DNA of 64,000 nucleotides, taken from the NCBI GenBank assembly GCA_022385805.1, contig MU277695.1:230981-294980 (forward strand). Reading direction: 5' to 3'. The position numbers and the translations under genes are program-made. Position 1 is the first letter of the stretch, and each line of letters begins with the position of its first letter. Shown in pieces: positions 21,892 through 33,582 of the stretch. This DNA is from Pilatotrama ljubarskyi (lineage: Eukaryota; Basidiomycota; Agaricomycetes; Polyporales; Polyporaceae). The notes under the pieces were generated by a model. It ran no database searches, had not been told where the DNA came from, and saw only the letters and a list, made by a program, of their open reading frames with translations.

Positions 21892-23039
21892 GATTGTGAT
21901 ATACGGTATGATGGGTTGTAGACGGCGGGGGTGTAACGATTGGACATGGATACCTGGTGTCTGCGAGTAGTATTGTGTTAGACAGCTGCAATCGCCACGG
22001 ACAACTGGACTGGACTCACTGCCTATCTGTCCGTTCTCTTTCTGACGTCGACCGTCACCTGCCTCGCGCTTGGCAATGACACTGTATTTCCCCGCTTCGG
22101 CTAGATATGTCAAGCTCCGCGCATGTTAAGACATGTGTGCGCGCAGCCTCGACAGGAGCCGTAACCCCGCAATCGCGTTCCGACACGCCCATCCGAGCCC
22201 GCCCCGAGAAGTCCGCCTCGAGGTCCTACGGTGCTTTGTTTCCGCGAAGTTGTGGGAGCGGTGCACATGTGCTGTTGCTGCTGCATATGTCGCGTCGCGT
22301 TTCTGATCGGGCTCACCCCCTCGTCCGATTCGATCGCATGTAGGCTCGAGAGAGGCGACGTCGAGCGCAGATCCCCTCTGGACGTGACCGCGATCCCTCG
22401 GCTGGGGCAGCGAAGTTCTTCTGCCGAAGGGTGCGTCTGCGTCCTATGGACACTGGACCCTGCCGCCGTTTACGTATTAAACTTAGGCTAGGACCAATCC
22501 GTATCCGGCTGCCTCAGCTGTGGCCGCTAAGCCTCCACAGCCGGCAAAGCTTAGGTGAATTATGACGCTCACAGGTCAGTCCGGTCAGACGGTAGGATCT
22601 CGCAGCAAGAGCGGCTGGTATGCCGCGATGTTCGGTAGTGCTCAGTCGATGATCATTTCATTGTGATGGAGTCCATGAAATGTCACTGGCTGTGGCTAAC
22701 ACTAGTGTACAAAAGGGCTATAGCGTCCGACGAGGCCCTTCGACGAAACACGATGTCCGGGAGAGGTAATTGGTATGGTACAGTAGGATACGACTGGTGA
22801 GGGATGCCAGATAATCTAGGTCTGTGATCAACACAAAGCATGCGGGGTGACGACAACAAATTCAGCGAGAATCCCAAGTGCGAGAGGGCAACGACACATG
22901 ACAACCCGCGCACGCTAGGGCGCGGGGATGATAGTGGGGTGAATGGAGATGACGAGGCGATAAAGTCAGATGTGAGAAGGGGAGCCAAGAGTCCGGGTGA
23001 GGCTCGGACCCATCGAGCAGCACGAACGTAACCCAGCGG
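21892..23039. other. convergent intergenic region
   Basis: This 1.1-kb stretch separates the 3' ends of the NIPA-type gene (+) and the Zn2Cys6 gene (-). I see no supported gene or repeat. Confidence 0.4.
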
Positions 23040-24645
23040 TCAGAGCGAAAGCGGAGCGGACGCGCGCGGGAGGCGATCGTCCTGCAGGTCGTACACCCGA
23101 GGACGAATCCCGCGCCGTGACGTCGCCGGGTAGACGCACTTGAGCTTGCGCTTCGCGCATTGGCTGTTCATAACAATGCCGTCAGCTTCGGAAAGACCAC
23201 GGGAAGACTCGGACGGTCGACTCACTTGCAGGTACGGTCAGGGGCGTTCGCCGGCGGGCTCTGGCACGCGATCTTCCGCTTCCGGCAGAAGAAGCATGCC
23301 AGGGTCAGAGGCTTCTTGGGACTGTCCTCGATCAACGAGGAAGGCCGCGGAACGGGCTGCATGGGGCCGTTGGGAATAGACAGAACCTGATGAGCAGGCA
23401 CGAGCGCAGACGCGTCGCCCGAAGGACGAGTATGGTCGTGGAGGCCGTGCAGATCGTGCAGTTGCTGAGGCCGCGGGGCATGGATGACAGAACGAGGGTG
23501 GTACGGGTTCCCAGGCGCCGAGAGTGAATCCGCGGGGTACCCAGGCCCGTCAATAGGGCCATCGATGAGCGGGTACGTATATGGGCAAGAGGGCGGCTGA
23601 TAGAAGCGAACGTTGTGTCGAATCGGCACTTGCATTCCAGGCAGATGGGTGTCGAGGTGCGGCTGGCAGGGTAACGATTGACCGTCGTAGCCACAGGGCT
23701 GTTCAGATGCGCAACCTGGGAGGATGTCGTCCGGTCAGAAGCGCATAACAGTACCTTGCGCACGACATACCTGGATTCGTAAAGGAGTCACCCTGCAGAG
23801 AGTCATCACTTGGTGACTCGCTGTAGGGGCCCTCGTCGTAGTACGACTGAGGGAATGAGGCGGCCGCAGGGAGGACGGTATGGTTCGGACTAGGGCGCAA
23901 TCGCTGATTACCAAGCAGCGCATAACCAACGTTCTGGAAGGAGAGGTTGGGTGATTCTCCAAGAGACAGATGTCGAAACGGACTCACCGTATCGCAGACG
24001 AGGTCCGGGTGTCTGGACCTCGCAATCGAGTACGACGACAAGTTCTGCACACCGTCGCCGTATACCACAGGGTCTCCGTCGAACTCGGGGAATTGAGCAG
24101 AGGCCGTCGGGCATTGCGAACGAGCGCCCTCCACACAGCCAGCGGCTACTAGTGATGGGCCGGATCTGTTACCAGCGGGCTCCTCCTTGTGGCTATCGGG
24201 ACTGCAGGAGTGCTCGCTATGAGGGCTGGGGACGAGCTGACTGGCACCAAACCAGTGGTAGGCAGTCATCGTGCTATCGGCGGGGCGTCCGCAGTCGTCC
24301 GGAGCAACAGCCTAGCCCGATGTGTCATGAACAATGACCTGTAAACAAAGAGAAGGGACGGTGACGAACCTCATAATAAGTCTGCCCGAGCAAGACACTC
24401 TGCTCTCCAGGCATTCCGACGAAGCCCGAATCGCTATATCGATACTGAGGCATGGCAGGCAGGCCCGGCGCGTACCCGGCGCTCCCGTAGTGTGCGGGAG
24501 AGTAGTAATAATCACCCAACGGTCCATTATCGGCGACGTGGGGCTGACCAGCGGAAGGAGGATCGATGGGTGTCCCGAGGTACTCTGAATCGGACTCGAA
24601 GTCGGTGGCGCCCTGGTTGAGGGGCGGGGACGGTTGGGCCGACAT
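23040..24645 (-). CDS. fungal regulator with C-terminal Zn2Cys6 cluster
   Basis: This is a predicted DNA-binding transcription factor. The zinc cluster reads ACFFCRKRKIAC, then PPANAPDRTC, and after an intron NQCAKRKLKCVYP. This gives C-x2-C-x6-C-x11-C-x2-C-x6-C, the Gal4-type binuclear cluster. It lies about 30 residues from the C-terminus (final residues ASAPLSL), not at the N-terminus as in Gal4. The remainder is Pro/Ser/Tyr-rich and without a domain I recognise, for example YYYSPAHYGSAGYAPGLP and SPKKPLTL. The start is MSAQPSPPLNQG at 24645; the frame is open slightly further upstream but has no ATG. There are several introns. The target genes are not indicated by the context. Confidence 0.82.
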
Positions 24646-27600
24646 TCGGGATGTGCTAATTAGGAAGGTGTCCAAGAACGCGGTGATGGACGATGCGGAC
24701 AGTCAGCTCGGGGAGGGAGGAGAGGAGGAACGAGATGTACGGAAAGGCGAGGGCAGAGGGAAAGTTCAAACGCGGGGGCTTTGTAGGTCCCATCTTATAT
24801 TAAGGTGAAGAGAGGCTGGAGAAGCGTAAGGTGCTCAGGGTTGCGAGAACTGCAGGCGCCAGCGCTTCGGAGCAGCACAGAATCCGGTTAGGATCACCTC
24901 GAAAATTAGTGTCAGATGATGGGAGCGTGCAATCACCCAAACCTTCCTCTTTTTGACATTTCTGGGCAAACACGATAAGCTTCCGAAGATATACTAGCCG
25001 TACCTCAGAGCTATCGCAACGAGCCCAGTCGACCCCGACTGCAACCGCACCAATTAGTCGGTCATCATACAAGTGAATCAGGGCGGCCCGCGGAGATGCG
25101 CGTCAAGCTAGCGTTCGCCATCTGTTCTTTTTCGTTTAGATGTGGCTAGCGCGAGGAAGCCTGAGGTGGATACCCACCAGGAGAGTTTGGGAAGCTGGGG
25201 TATCATCCATGTTACAGGGCCCTTCCGAACCGCCCGAGTCGCTTCAGCGCGTTCGCTTAGATGCGGTCGAGAGAACCAACTATCCGGGAAAACCGTGTAC
25301 TGATCTCTGCAGCGTGGTGAATTTCCCGGAAGGATTCCCGTAAAGGCAGGGCCGAGCCGACGCCCGCAGGCGGCGAGGCAATTCAATCCGCTGAAGACTC
25401 GACGTCAATCACGGTCCACACAATGTCCAGAAGCTATGCCTCGAGGTTCTGGATACACCTTTCCACCAATAACCGAGTCCGAAGCTCGGAATGGCATTTT
25501 CCTCCAAGTCGCCGTCCGAACGCATCCCTCCCGGCTTGCGGTCGCTCACACGCTGACCATGGGCTTTGTGTCGTGCGCCGGACTAGACCAAATAACGAAG
25601 GCCGATTCAAGTTCTAATGCATGTGGGAAGAAGTTTTCTCACCTTTAATGAAACAAATTCTGATGCTGCTGCCATGTGCGTGTCCAACGGCGCCCTGCTC
25701 TGCGTCGGAGGACTCGCGACTCGACATCCGCTGCGGCCTCGCCTGGTGCCTGCTGGTCGCAGTTACCGTTGGCTCTCGCCTTCCGTGACATCGTCCGGGC
25801 CAGGACCCGCATAACGCCACGGAGCGTCGTGGCGAGACATGCCCACAAACGCGTGGCTTGGTCGGTACCATGCACAGCACGCAGGTACGTACCACGTACC
25901 ACGCTCAATTTGGGCGTTACGGCCCAGCATGCGTACCCACGAGGTTGCCCCCCGGGCGCGCTCGCCGCCGTGACTATCTAGCACATACTACGCACGTTGG
26001 AGCAGACAGTGTCCAGTGCGGCCGGCCGCAGTAGGGGCGACGTCGTGCAGGCGAGCATCCGCATGCCTGCGACATTCTGCCCCTTCATATGGAGGACTTC
26101 TATAGGCCCCACGTTCCATAGCGACGTCAAACTGGGGTGAGTCTTGCGAAACCGAGACTGCGTGTCTTGTCACTGATTCCTTGCGGCAGGCTTGATGACG
26201 AAAGTGCCAGCTAGGAACGGACTGATCAAATATAAACCCAGTGGGAAGTACATGTCCAGCAATCGGACGTACCCATCGGGATCGACGGCCTTGTGCTGGA
26301 GAGGACAAGGCCACTCCCTAGAAACAAAGTTCTACTTTGTTTCGTGATGGGCGGGTTCTCGTCCCTGCTTAATGCGGATAAACGCACATCCAGCCTAGAC
26401 GTCCTACGAATTGCCGTATATACGTCGTCCAAGCATCTCGAAGACGGTCAGTTTGAGTTACGACGTCGATTTCTTGAAACTCCCTCGCACGCGAGACGCC
26501 AGCACGGCGCATGGCCTCGTAACGCACCCCACCGCGCGAACCACAGGGTCGACTGAATGAGCGTTGCACTTTCCCGGGCGGGGAATGCCTTGTGACATCA
26601 CTGGACACCCGGCCAGTTCCTGCAAAATTTCGCATGTGCACGACCGGAGATCAGAACCTTCGCAGAGCTCGAGCAGCAGTTCATATCGCTGACCTCGGCG
26701 AGACGTGCCGTTATCCTTCGCGTTTTCGCGACGGGAAAAGCCACGGCAATAACGAACCGGGAACAAGAGCACTGAGAAAACACGAAAGAGGAAAAATTGA
26801 GTGCGTGCTGTGGGCTTCCAGTGGTCACGACCCGGCGGTGCGGGCGAGGGCGCGATTTTTCCGGACACTGGATCTGTCACCGGTGCTGGAACGCGAACCT
26901 TCCGATATTGAGGTACCTTCTCACCCAGAATCGGTCGACAGGAATCTCCTTCCCAGACATGCCGACATGCGATGCAATTGCCTGGATCTAGACTGCGAGT
27001 AGGCGAAGATAGAGTAGGCTCTCGTGAGGCCCGGATGGGCCCTGACGCGCCATCCTCGCACCGATCGTCCCGCTCGGGGAGCGGTCTGCGCGAGGATACG
27101 GTCAGAACAGAGAGCTCTGCGGACGTAGCAGACCACGCAGCGGTGCGTTAGGCTCCTCCGAGGAGCGCACGACAGCCCGCCCTTCTCCCGCGTCGATGAC
27201 AGCGACGCCCCTTGTGTGGGTAAGTTTTCTCCGCCGATGGCACCCTCGAATGCGGGCATAAGATGATGTTTGGGAACGCACCGACGGCTTCGTAACGGAA
27301 TACGTTCTAGTCCTTGCGATGTTGGAGAAGCGCACCTCCTCCCGTCGGCAACCTCGCTGAAACGCGTGTCCCGCCCCGCTCGCCGTCCTCAGAGGCAGAC
27401 ACGTAGGCGAACGCAGTCGAACGATGTGACGAGGCGTCCAGGACCTGCGAAGTCTACGCGGTTGCGGTTCCATTCTCTTGTTCGAAGCCTACGTTGAGAC
27501 TGATCATGAGGGTGTTTCGCGAAATAACATTATCGATGTAGATGCACGAACCTCCGACCCACCAGTGGTGTGTTATCGTGTCAAGATCAGGCTGTTACCC

Positions 27601-28464
27601 ACGCAGGGTGGGACAACAGCCGCCATAAGATCCGATATGAAAGGACGCGTGATCGAAGCGGGGTGCGAAGATCAGTAGTAGAGTTGTTCGGCTCGCAACC
27701 TTGTAAATTGTTGTCCTGCTGATATTCGTTTGAAGGGCGTGTGCCGCCGCCGTCGACGTGGACGAACAAGGATCGCGCGCGTCGGCACAAGGAGGAGGCG
27801 GGTCGGTTGAGCAAACAATGAGGAAGAACAAAGGCAAGCTACGCGCACGAGTCCTGCACCAATGCAGTAACTCGCCCACGTGTCGGGGCATGCGCAAGCC
27901 GTATCGCAGCATCGTGCGCAGAACCGCAGGCAGTGTCGGAAGAGGTGCCGTTGTTGACCAGGGCCGTTGGCGCGGAGTGACTCCGGGCAGTCGGCTACAT
28001 CGAGCAAGGACTGAGGCTCGGAACGCGACCAGGAGGCCCCGTCGTTCGCCGCGGCGATGCGTGCGAGCACCCTAGCTCGTGGCGCCTCTATGCGCAAACG
28101 CCGTCGAATCGGTAAATGAGAGTACTGAGACTCAGCCGCTCAACGCCCGGGATGAGTGGATTCTATGTCGTTGCATGCGTTACGACGTTCGGCATGTGGC
28201 TATCCTCGTGCACTTATGTTCCACGTCCTTGAGAAGTCGACCACGCACCGTGCGTTGTCAATGACATAGCGGCTTCGCTTCAATGTCGAAGTCGCTGGCG
28301 AGGCGTCCCGCATGCCGCACAATTTCACCATGTTGAGCTCCTGCACGACTCCCACTAAGCCAAAGATAGACTCCTGTTGCGATCGGAGCGGTATACATAG
28401 CTGCGAGGGGAGATATAGTACAGCCAGCGAGACGATGCCCTCGGGCTGTCTCGGTCAAGGCAAG
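24646..28464. other. 3.8-kb gene-poor stretch
   Basis: This is the longest gene-free interval of the window. It holds only scattered open frames under 145 codons with no motif, paralogy or splice chain that I can support. It contains a perfect 10-bp inverted repeat with a 3-nt loop at 26321-26343. It may contain decayed mobile sequence, but I found no terminal repeats or target duplications. Confidence 0.4.
26321..26343. repeat. perfect 10-bp hairpin
   Basis: The arms gaaacaaagt and actttgtttc are exact reverse complements around a tct loop. The surroundings have no gene, so a terminator role is not supported. Confidence 0.6.
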
Positions 28465-29277
28465 TTACGACAGTTCTTGGCGTTCGGGGAACGGAACAGG
28501 CTCCGCGGTCCTAGCAGCCTCGCCATACGTCAGCACCCCAACATACGGCATGATGTTGTACTTCAGGCTGTAGTGCGCTGGTGCAGCGTCCCTAGAGAGG
28601 TGAACGGAAGTGGTTAGCCACAGTCATGACGTGCGTTCGTTACTAGCAGCGTAGGAGATGCGGTCTCATTGAAAGCACAGCGCAGCAACCGTAATATAGT
28701 CTGAATTACTCACTTGAAGGATGCGCTGAGCTCGCGGAAGACGTACTTGTTGCGACCAGCGAGAGAGAGTCGGGCATCCTCCTTGCGTCGCACTATGCGG
28801 TCCCAAATTACGACCTCGTTCTTGACCTGCGAACAGGCTATGAGTATGCAAGGCCGAGCTGGTCTTCAGGTACTCACTCCTCGTTTGTTTTCATACTCTG
28901 CACTGACGTAAAGGAAGAGCTGCTTTGTATTCCAGTTGAATAGGGGGGTCAAGTCTGAGCCAGACCGTGAATACACCCGAACGTCTGTTTGGCTGACTTC
29001 GCACCAGCTGTGAGATTGAAGTTCACGAAGGCGAAGTCCTGGTTCTTATTCGCGTATCGCCGTGCGTTACCGGGAAACCTAAGAGTCAGGTGAGACGTGT
29101 TTGAGATGACAGAAAGAGTATTTTGAATGCATACACCTGAATCGAAGAGACAGCTAGGCTGCCTTTCGGGTCCGCGGTGAAGACAAACGTAGAGAGAGAT
29201 ATTGCAGCCAGCAGTGCCATGAGGCAGGTCGAGAGCATCGCCGAGACATTATTGATCCTAGAATATACAGTATGCAT
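28465..29277 (-). CDS. SPC3: signal peptidase complex subunit 3
   Basis: SPC3/SPC22-23 is the essential single-pass ER subunit of signal peptidase that contacts the catalytic subunit. The N-terminus MHTVYSRINNVSAMLSTCL, followed by a hydrophobic helix (LMALLAAISLSTFVF), is typical. IQVFPGNARRYANKNQDFAF, a DLTPLFNWNTKQLFLY region, AEYENKRG and VKNEVVIWDRIVRRKEDARL then match the luminal domain. The last exon reads HYSLKYNIMPYVGVLTYGEA and ends QELS before TAA at 28465-28467. There are four or more short introns; intron 1 falls in the Val codon of SIQV. The gene is divergent from the acyltransferase gene 336 bp away. Confidence 0.9.
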
Positions 29278-29613
29278 TTTCACAGCGCAGTAGAAAGTGA
29301 AACGATGGGTATGTTCTGACCGAGGAGCTGGCCGTGTCGTGGTCGTAGACGAGTGTGGAGGGCGCGTAGCTCGAGTCGGCGCGTCGAGAGGCGAGACACG
29401 TACGGCGGCCACGTGCGCATAATGGGCGGCTCGGCAGGCACCGAGTTGCCTATTTGGGAAACCTGTGCGGGGACCTGGGGCGCGCTGCTTGACGGCGAGC
29501 CCAAGAGGGGCCACTCTCGCTCTCGCTCGCTCAGGAGCAGCCCCGACGCTCCCAACGCTCTCTCTCTCACCGCCATCATCTGTCTTGCGAACCCGTCGCC
29601 GCCGCTGTACACC
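29278..29613. promoter_or_regulatory. shared divergent promoter region, SPC3 / acyltransferase
   Basis: A 336-bp interval separates the ATGs of two divergently transcribed genes, both for ER membrane proteins. It includes CT-rich tracts near 29515-29575 just upstream of the acyltransferase ATG. No specific factor site was identified. Confidence 0.4.
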
Positions 29614-32600
29614 ATGTCCGATGCGTACGTTCTGCACAGGGTCCTCCGCCGCATCGCAAGCTGGGCAGTGGTCTCGTTCTTCACCGAGATTCACGTCATA
29701 GGCGGCGAGAACGTTCCGCGCGATGGCCCCATCATAGTGTGAGTACAGCACCGTATGCACACTGTCTTTTGGCCTGCAGTGCGCACTACATGTGCCCACC
29801 GACTCGTTGCTCTGCTGGCGAACGGAGTTGTGTCCCCTTACATGATCGCAAAATATCCTGCGGTGCCATGTAAAACACGGGCATTGTCATGAACGCGGTC
29901 TGGTCGGGGCGACGTTCTCAACCACTCCAGGCTTGCCTAAAGTGTACCTACCGCACGTTTGCACCTTGCAAGCTGCGTGCATGAAACCTAGACGTAAGTA
30001 ATGCAATCTCGGACTTGGCCGAAACTGACCTCTACGGGGACTTGCTTGTCCCCAGCGAATCCAGGGGCACAGCAGTTCTGTGTGGGCATCGCAAAGCACA
30101 ACTGCTCCATCTTGCACCGGCATCCAGTGTCAACCAGGACGGTGGACGCGTTGTCTACCTCTAGCCTGTCTAAGTGGAAAGAACTGGTAGAACACTCGTG
30201 TCGGGTGCTTTCATAACGGCACCAATCATGGCTGTCGGCCTCGTATCCGTGCTATGACCGTACACCCAGCCCATGCCCATTCCAGGCGCCGCAGTTGCTG
30301 TTGAACAAAGAACAAGTCGAGATTCTGACTTGCTCAACCACAGGACGGCCACCCACCATAATATGATGCTGGACCCGGCGGTCTTATGTAGGTATCAGAA
30401 CAAATGGGTTCCAACCAAGATGCTCACACTGGCTACAGCATGCGCATTTCCTTACAAAAGGGTTCTTCACTACTGGGCGAAAGGTACGCCGAGCTGTGAA
30501 TGAAGGTTTCACCTTTCCTCATCATCTTCTAGCCTCCTTGTTCGCCAACCCCGCCATGAACTATATCCTCACCTCTGCGGGCAACATCCCCGTAGACCGG
30601 AAGGCTGCTGATAAACGGCTTCTCTTCCGAGGTACATTCCGCACGTTGGCTGCCGGGGAAGCAGTGGCACTGTTTCCGGAAGGCACTAGTTATACCGAGC
30701 CGCACATCATGCAGGTGAAGGATGGTGCGGCATGGGCTGCCTTAGAATATACCAAATGGGCGAGGGAGAATCCAGACAAGGTGAAGAAGGGGGCCGAGAA
30801 CGTGCTGATTATCCCGGCGGCAATTGTCTACACAAACAAGTCTAAGTACCGGAGCCAGGTTAGTCTTCTGAGTCGCGCCTGACAACTGGTTCTGACGAGC
30901 TCGCGTTACAGGTGATCATGGAGTGAGTCCCTTACCGCTCCTGCGCCTTCGTACGATCTCACAGAGCTCCCGCCAGGTTTGGCCAGCCTATCAAAATGGA
31001 TGCGTACATCGAGCAGTTCCTGTCCGAGCGGGAAGGTGCACCTCGTGCCGCCGTCAAGCGTTTAACGGCGGCGATTGAGAGAGAGCTCACGGAGGCGACG
31101 ATTAATGCTCCGGATTGGTAGGTGCATCTGGAAATGAATAACTCAATCATAGATGAAACTCTTTGCCGGTCTAGGGACACGCTCTACGCGGCTCGGATGG
31201 CACGAGACCTTCTGTGGCCAGAAGAAAGGTCTATCAATCTGGATGACTTCGTCACCATCTCGCAGACGTGAGTCTTTCGGCTGCTCGTCCGGCAGGGGCG
31301 GTCATGCTGACTCGCACCACCCACAGCCTCGTCGACCTCTTCTCCACCCCTGACCTTGTTCCGAATATTAACGCTATCAAGCGCCATCTCCTCACATACT
31401 ACTCCCTGCTCGAGACGACGCATCTCACGAACGCGGTCCTGTCTTCCCTGCCGCTGCCATCCACGCTCGATCCTCGACAACCCGTGCCCCTTCCCAGCCG
31501 TCTGTACACACTCAGTCTCCTCATCCGTGACACATTCGCGTTGCTCGTCCGTCTTCCGTTCTCCATCGTGCCCGTTGTGATACATGCGCCTGCCTACGTG
31601 ATGGGCCGCGTGGGCGCGCGGATGGTCGAAGATGAAGAGGAGACTCAAGCGCAGAACAAGGTCGTTTTCGGGCTGCTCCTTCTGCTCATGATTTACCCTG
31701 CCGCGTTCTTCTTCGTCTGGGCCTTCCTGCGATACACGCCCATCGGCGCTGTCGTCGCGGTCGCCTTCGTATTCCTCTTCGCCAGCTACCACAACAAGAT
31801 TGTGAACGGTCAGTAATGCCCACTGCGCGCTCTCTACGGCCCGAAACCAACGCTGACTCGTCGAATTTGCCGCTGATCAGACAACTACGAGCGGTAAGTA
31901 CCGTGCAACCTTCAAGTCAAAATGACATTTCTTTGACACCCCAGAAGCGCTAAACGCCTGGTTGCTGCGTGGCGGGTCTTAGTCGGATTATGGGCGCCTC
32001 GCAAGTGGGATTTATCTCTCTCCGCGCTCTCGCAATACACCGTGCCCCGGATTCCCCCTGAGAACCCGTGGGTCGACCGCACCAAGGCCAAGGTCAAGTC
32101 GCGCCCAGTCACCCCGGGCCCTCAGAGCCACTCAGAGTCCGACTCCTCGACCCCGTCCAAGGCGCAAGCTGGGTCCCCGTCTTCCCCAGCGCCGTCTTCC
32201 GAGCCTTCCTCTCTGTCCCCAAGCAGCAAGAGACGTCGCGCGCCGACCCGCCGCCTCATCCGGCACGTCCTGCGCGCCCGCGTCGAGGCTGCCAAGGCTC
32301 TGGCGTCGCTCTTCGCCCAGCTGGAGCGCGCGCCGGACAACAAGCGCGTCTGCGCGTCCGTCCACCTCGCGCGCCGTTTCGGCGGCCAGGTCGACGAGCC
32401 GAACCCGAACCAGGAGACGGAGGAGGGCGTGGAGGCGTATGCAGAGCCCATGGGCTGGCGGAGCGCGCGCGAGGTCGTGTCGTTCCTCCGCTCGCGCGGC
32501 GCGAAGGTCGCTGCACTGGCAGACAGGGTGGAGGGCGAGTGGGCGGCGATGAGCAGCGACGGCGAGAGTTACGACAGTGAGGCGTTCGTTTTGGAGAAGA

Positions 32601-32635
32601 ACGATCTCCAGTGGGTCCCGCCCAGCCAGCATTGA
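29614..32635 (+). CDS. glycerol-3-phosphate acyltransferase (Gpt2/Sct1 type), copy 1
   Basis: This ER enzyme acylates glycerol-3-phosphate (or DHAP) at sn-1, the first step of glycerolipid synthesis. The product starts MSDAYVLHRVLRRIASWAVV. It has motif I THHNMMLDPAVL, then NYILTSAGNIPVDRK, motif III FPEGTSYTEP and motif IV IIPAAIVYTNKSKYRSQV. Two TM segments follow (FGLLLLLMIYPAAFFFVWAFL and IGAVVAVAFVFLFASYHNKI). The C-terminal tail is Ser/Pro-rich and ends WVPPSQH. Intron 1 is 605 nt (29739-30343), about ten times the local norm, yet the join GPIIV-TATHHNMM is exact. The other introns are short. A second family member lies at 46293-48360 on the opposite strand. Confidence 0.88.
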
Positions 32636-33237
32636 GACCAACTCACGATCGTCCTCTCGATGACTTTGTTCCGGGGTTTCGTGCTACGTTTCTTCCGCTG
32701 TTGGCTATTCCTAGGCTTGGTTAATAGGATATACGCACACCATTCCGTCCCTCACAGAGCGACACACACTCATGAATTACACTTGCAGGCCTGTGTGGGT
32801 AATAAACCGGGTCTCTCCCATATCAAGCTACAAACCCATCGTACTTCTGGCGCCCTTCGGACACCGAGGTTGGGTAATATCCCCGTTCCCCTTGTTCATT
32901 CAAGGTCCCCACAAGATTGTGAGACTTGCTCACCTCCATTGTCTCCTCTAGAGTAGAGATGCCTCTGCGCGATCTGTTCCAACCATCATTCCCTCAGCAT
33001 GTTCGCTCCGCCAAGAGTTCCTCCGAGATCCATCTCTCTACGCGCATCAACTTGTATAGGCCCATTACGGCCTTGAAGAGAACAGCAGTGAAGTCACCGA
33101 AAAAAAAGGTGTAATATACGTACTTCTGCGGCCTGTCACTCATGAGTCCAGAGTCCCAGTTTCGTAGTCAGAGGGAGGCGACGTGATGTTCAAGATACAC
33201 TCAGGTACGGTGTCGCCCCTCTCGCGATTGCATGTAG
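32636..33237. other. intergenic
   Basis: This 602-bp stretch lies downstream of the acyltransferase and before the PHD-like ORF. It probably contains the acyltransferase 3' UTR. I see no further gene. Confidence 0.4.
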
Positions 33238-33582
33238 ATGTCCGACCTCAGATCGCCGGCGAAGCTCGCGACAGCCACGTGCGTGTATCGGTGCATGAGG
33301 TGCACCGAACGAAAACGTCAATCGTCGTACTACAGTATCGTGGGGTGCTGCCAGTGCAGCCGTGTTCTACATTGGACCTGCTTTCCCCTGAATTTCAGAC
33401 GGTGTCTTGAAACCATCAACGCCTCTGGCATACTGGACATTGGGCATGCTTTGAACCGATGTCCTGAGTGCCAAGCAGCGTGTGCTGTATACGCACACTG
33501 CAGCGCTCGTTCGGACGTGTTTTCGTGGCACAGTCGCATATACTTCACTATGCGCCCGGTACATGGCGAAAAGTACCACTAA
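33238..33582 (+). CDS. small PHD-like zinc-finger ORF, 3' end altered by transposon
   Basis: The ORF has 114 codons and no recognised homolog. It begins MSDLRSPAKLATATC and contains CMRC, then GCCQC, LHWTC and CPEC. The order C-x2-C, C-x2-C, four residues, H-x2-C, C-x2-C fits a PHD-type C4HC3 pattern. The last 13 codons (TMRPVHGEKYH and flank) come from the transposon inserted at 33546. Removing the element and one CTT copy would place a TAG one codon after the insertion point, so the uninterrupted ORF would have ended there. Whether the ORF is expressed, or has upstream exons, is unknown. Confidence 0.4.
   Translation: MSDLRSPAKLATATCVYRCMRCTERKRQSSYYSIVGCCQCSRVLHWTCFPLNFRRCLETINASGILDIGHALNRCPECQAACAVYAHCSARSDVFSWHSRIYFTMRPVHGEKYH

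Noticed and set aside
24646..28464. CRISPR array or tRNA cluster in the gene-poor region
   Set aside because: There are no regularly spaced repeats and no T-arm or anticodon-arm patterns; a CRISPR array is also not expected in a fungal nuclear genome.
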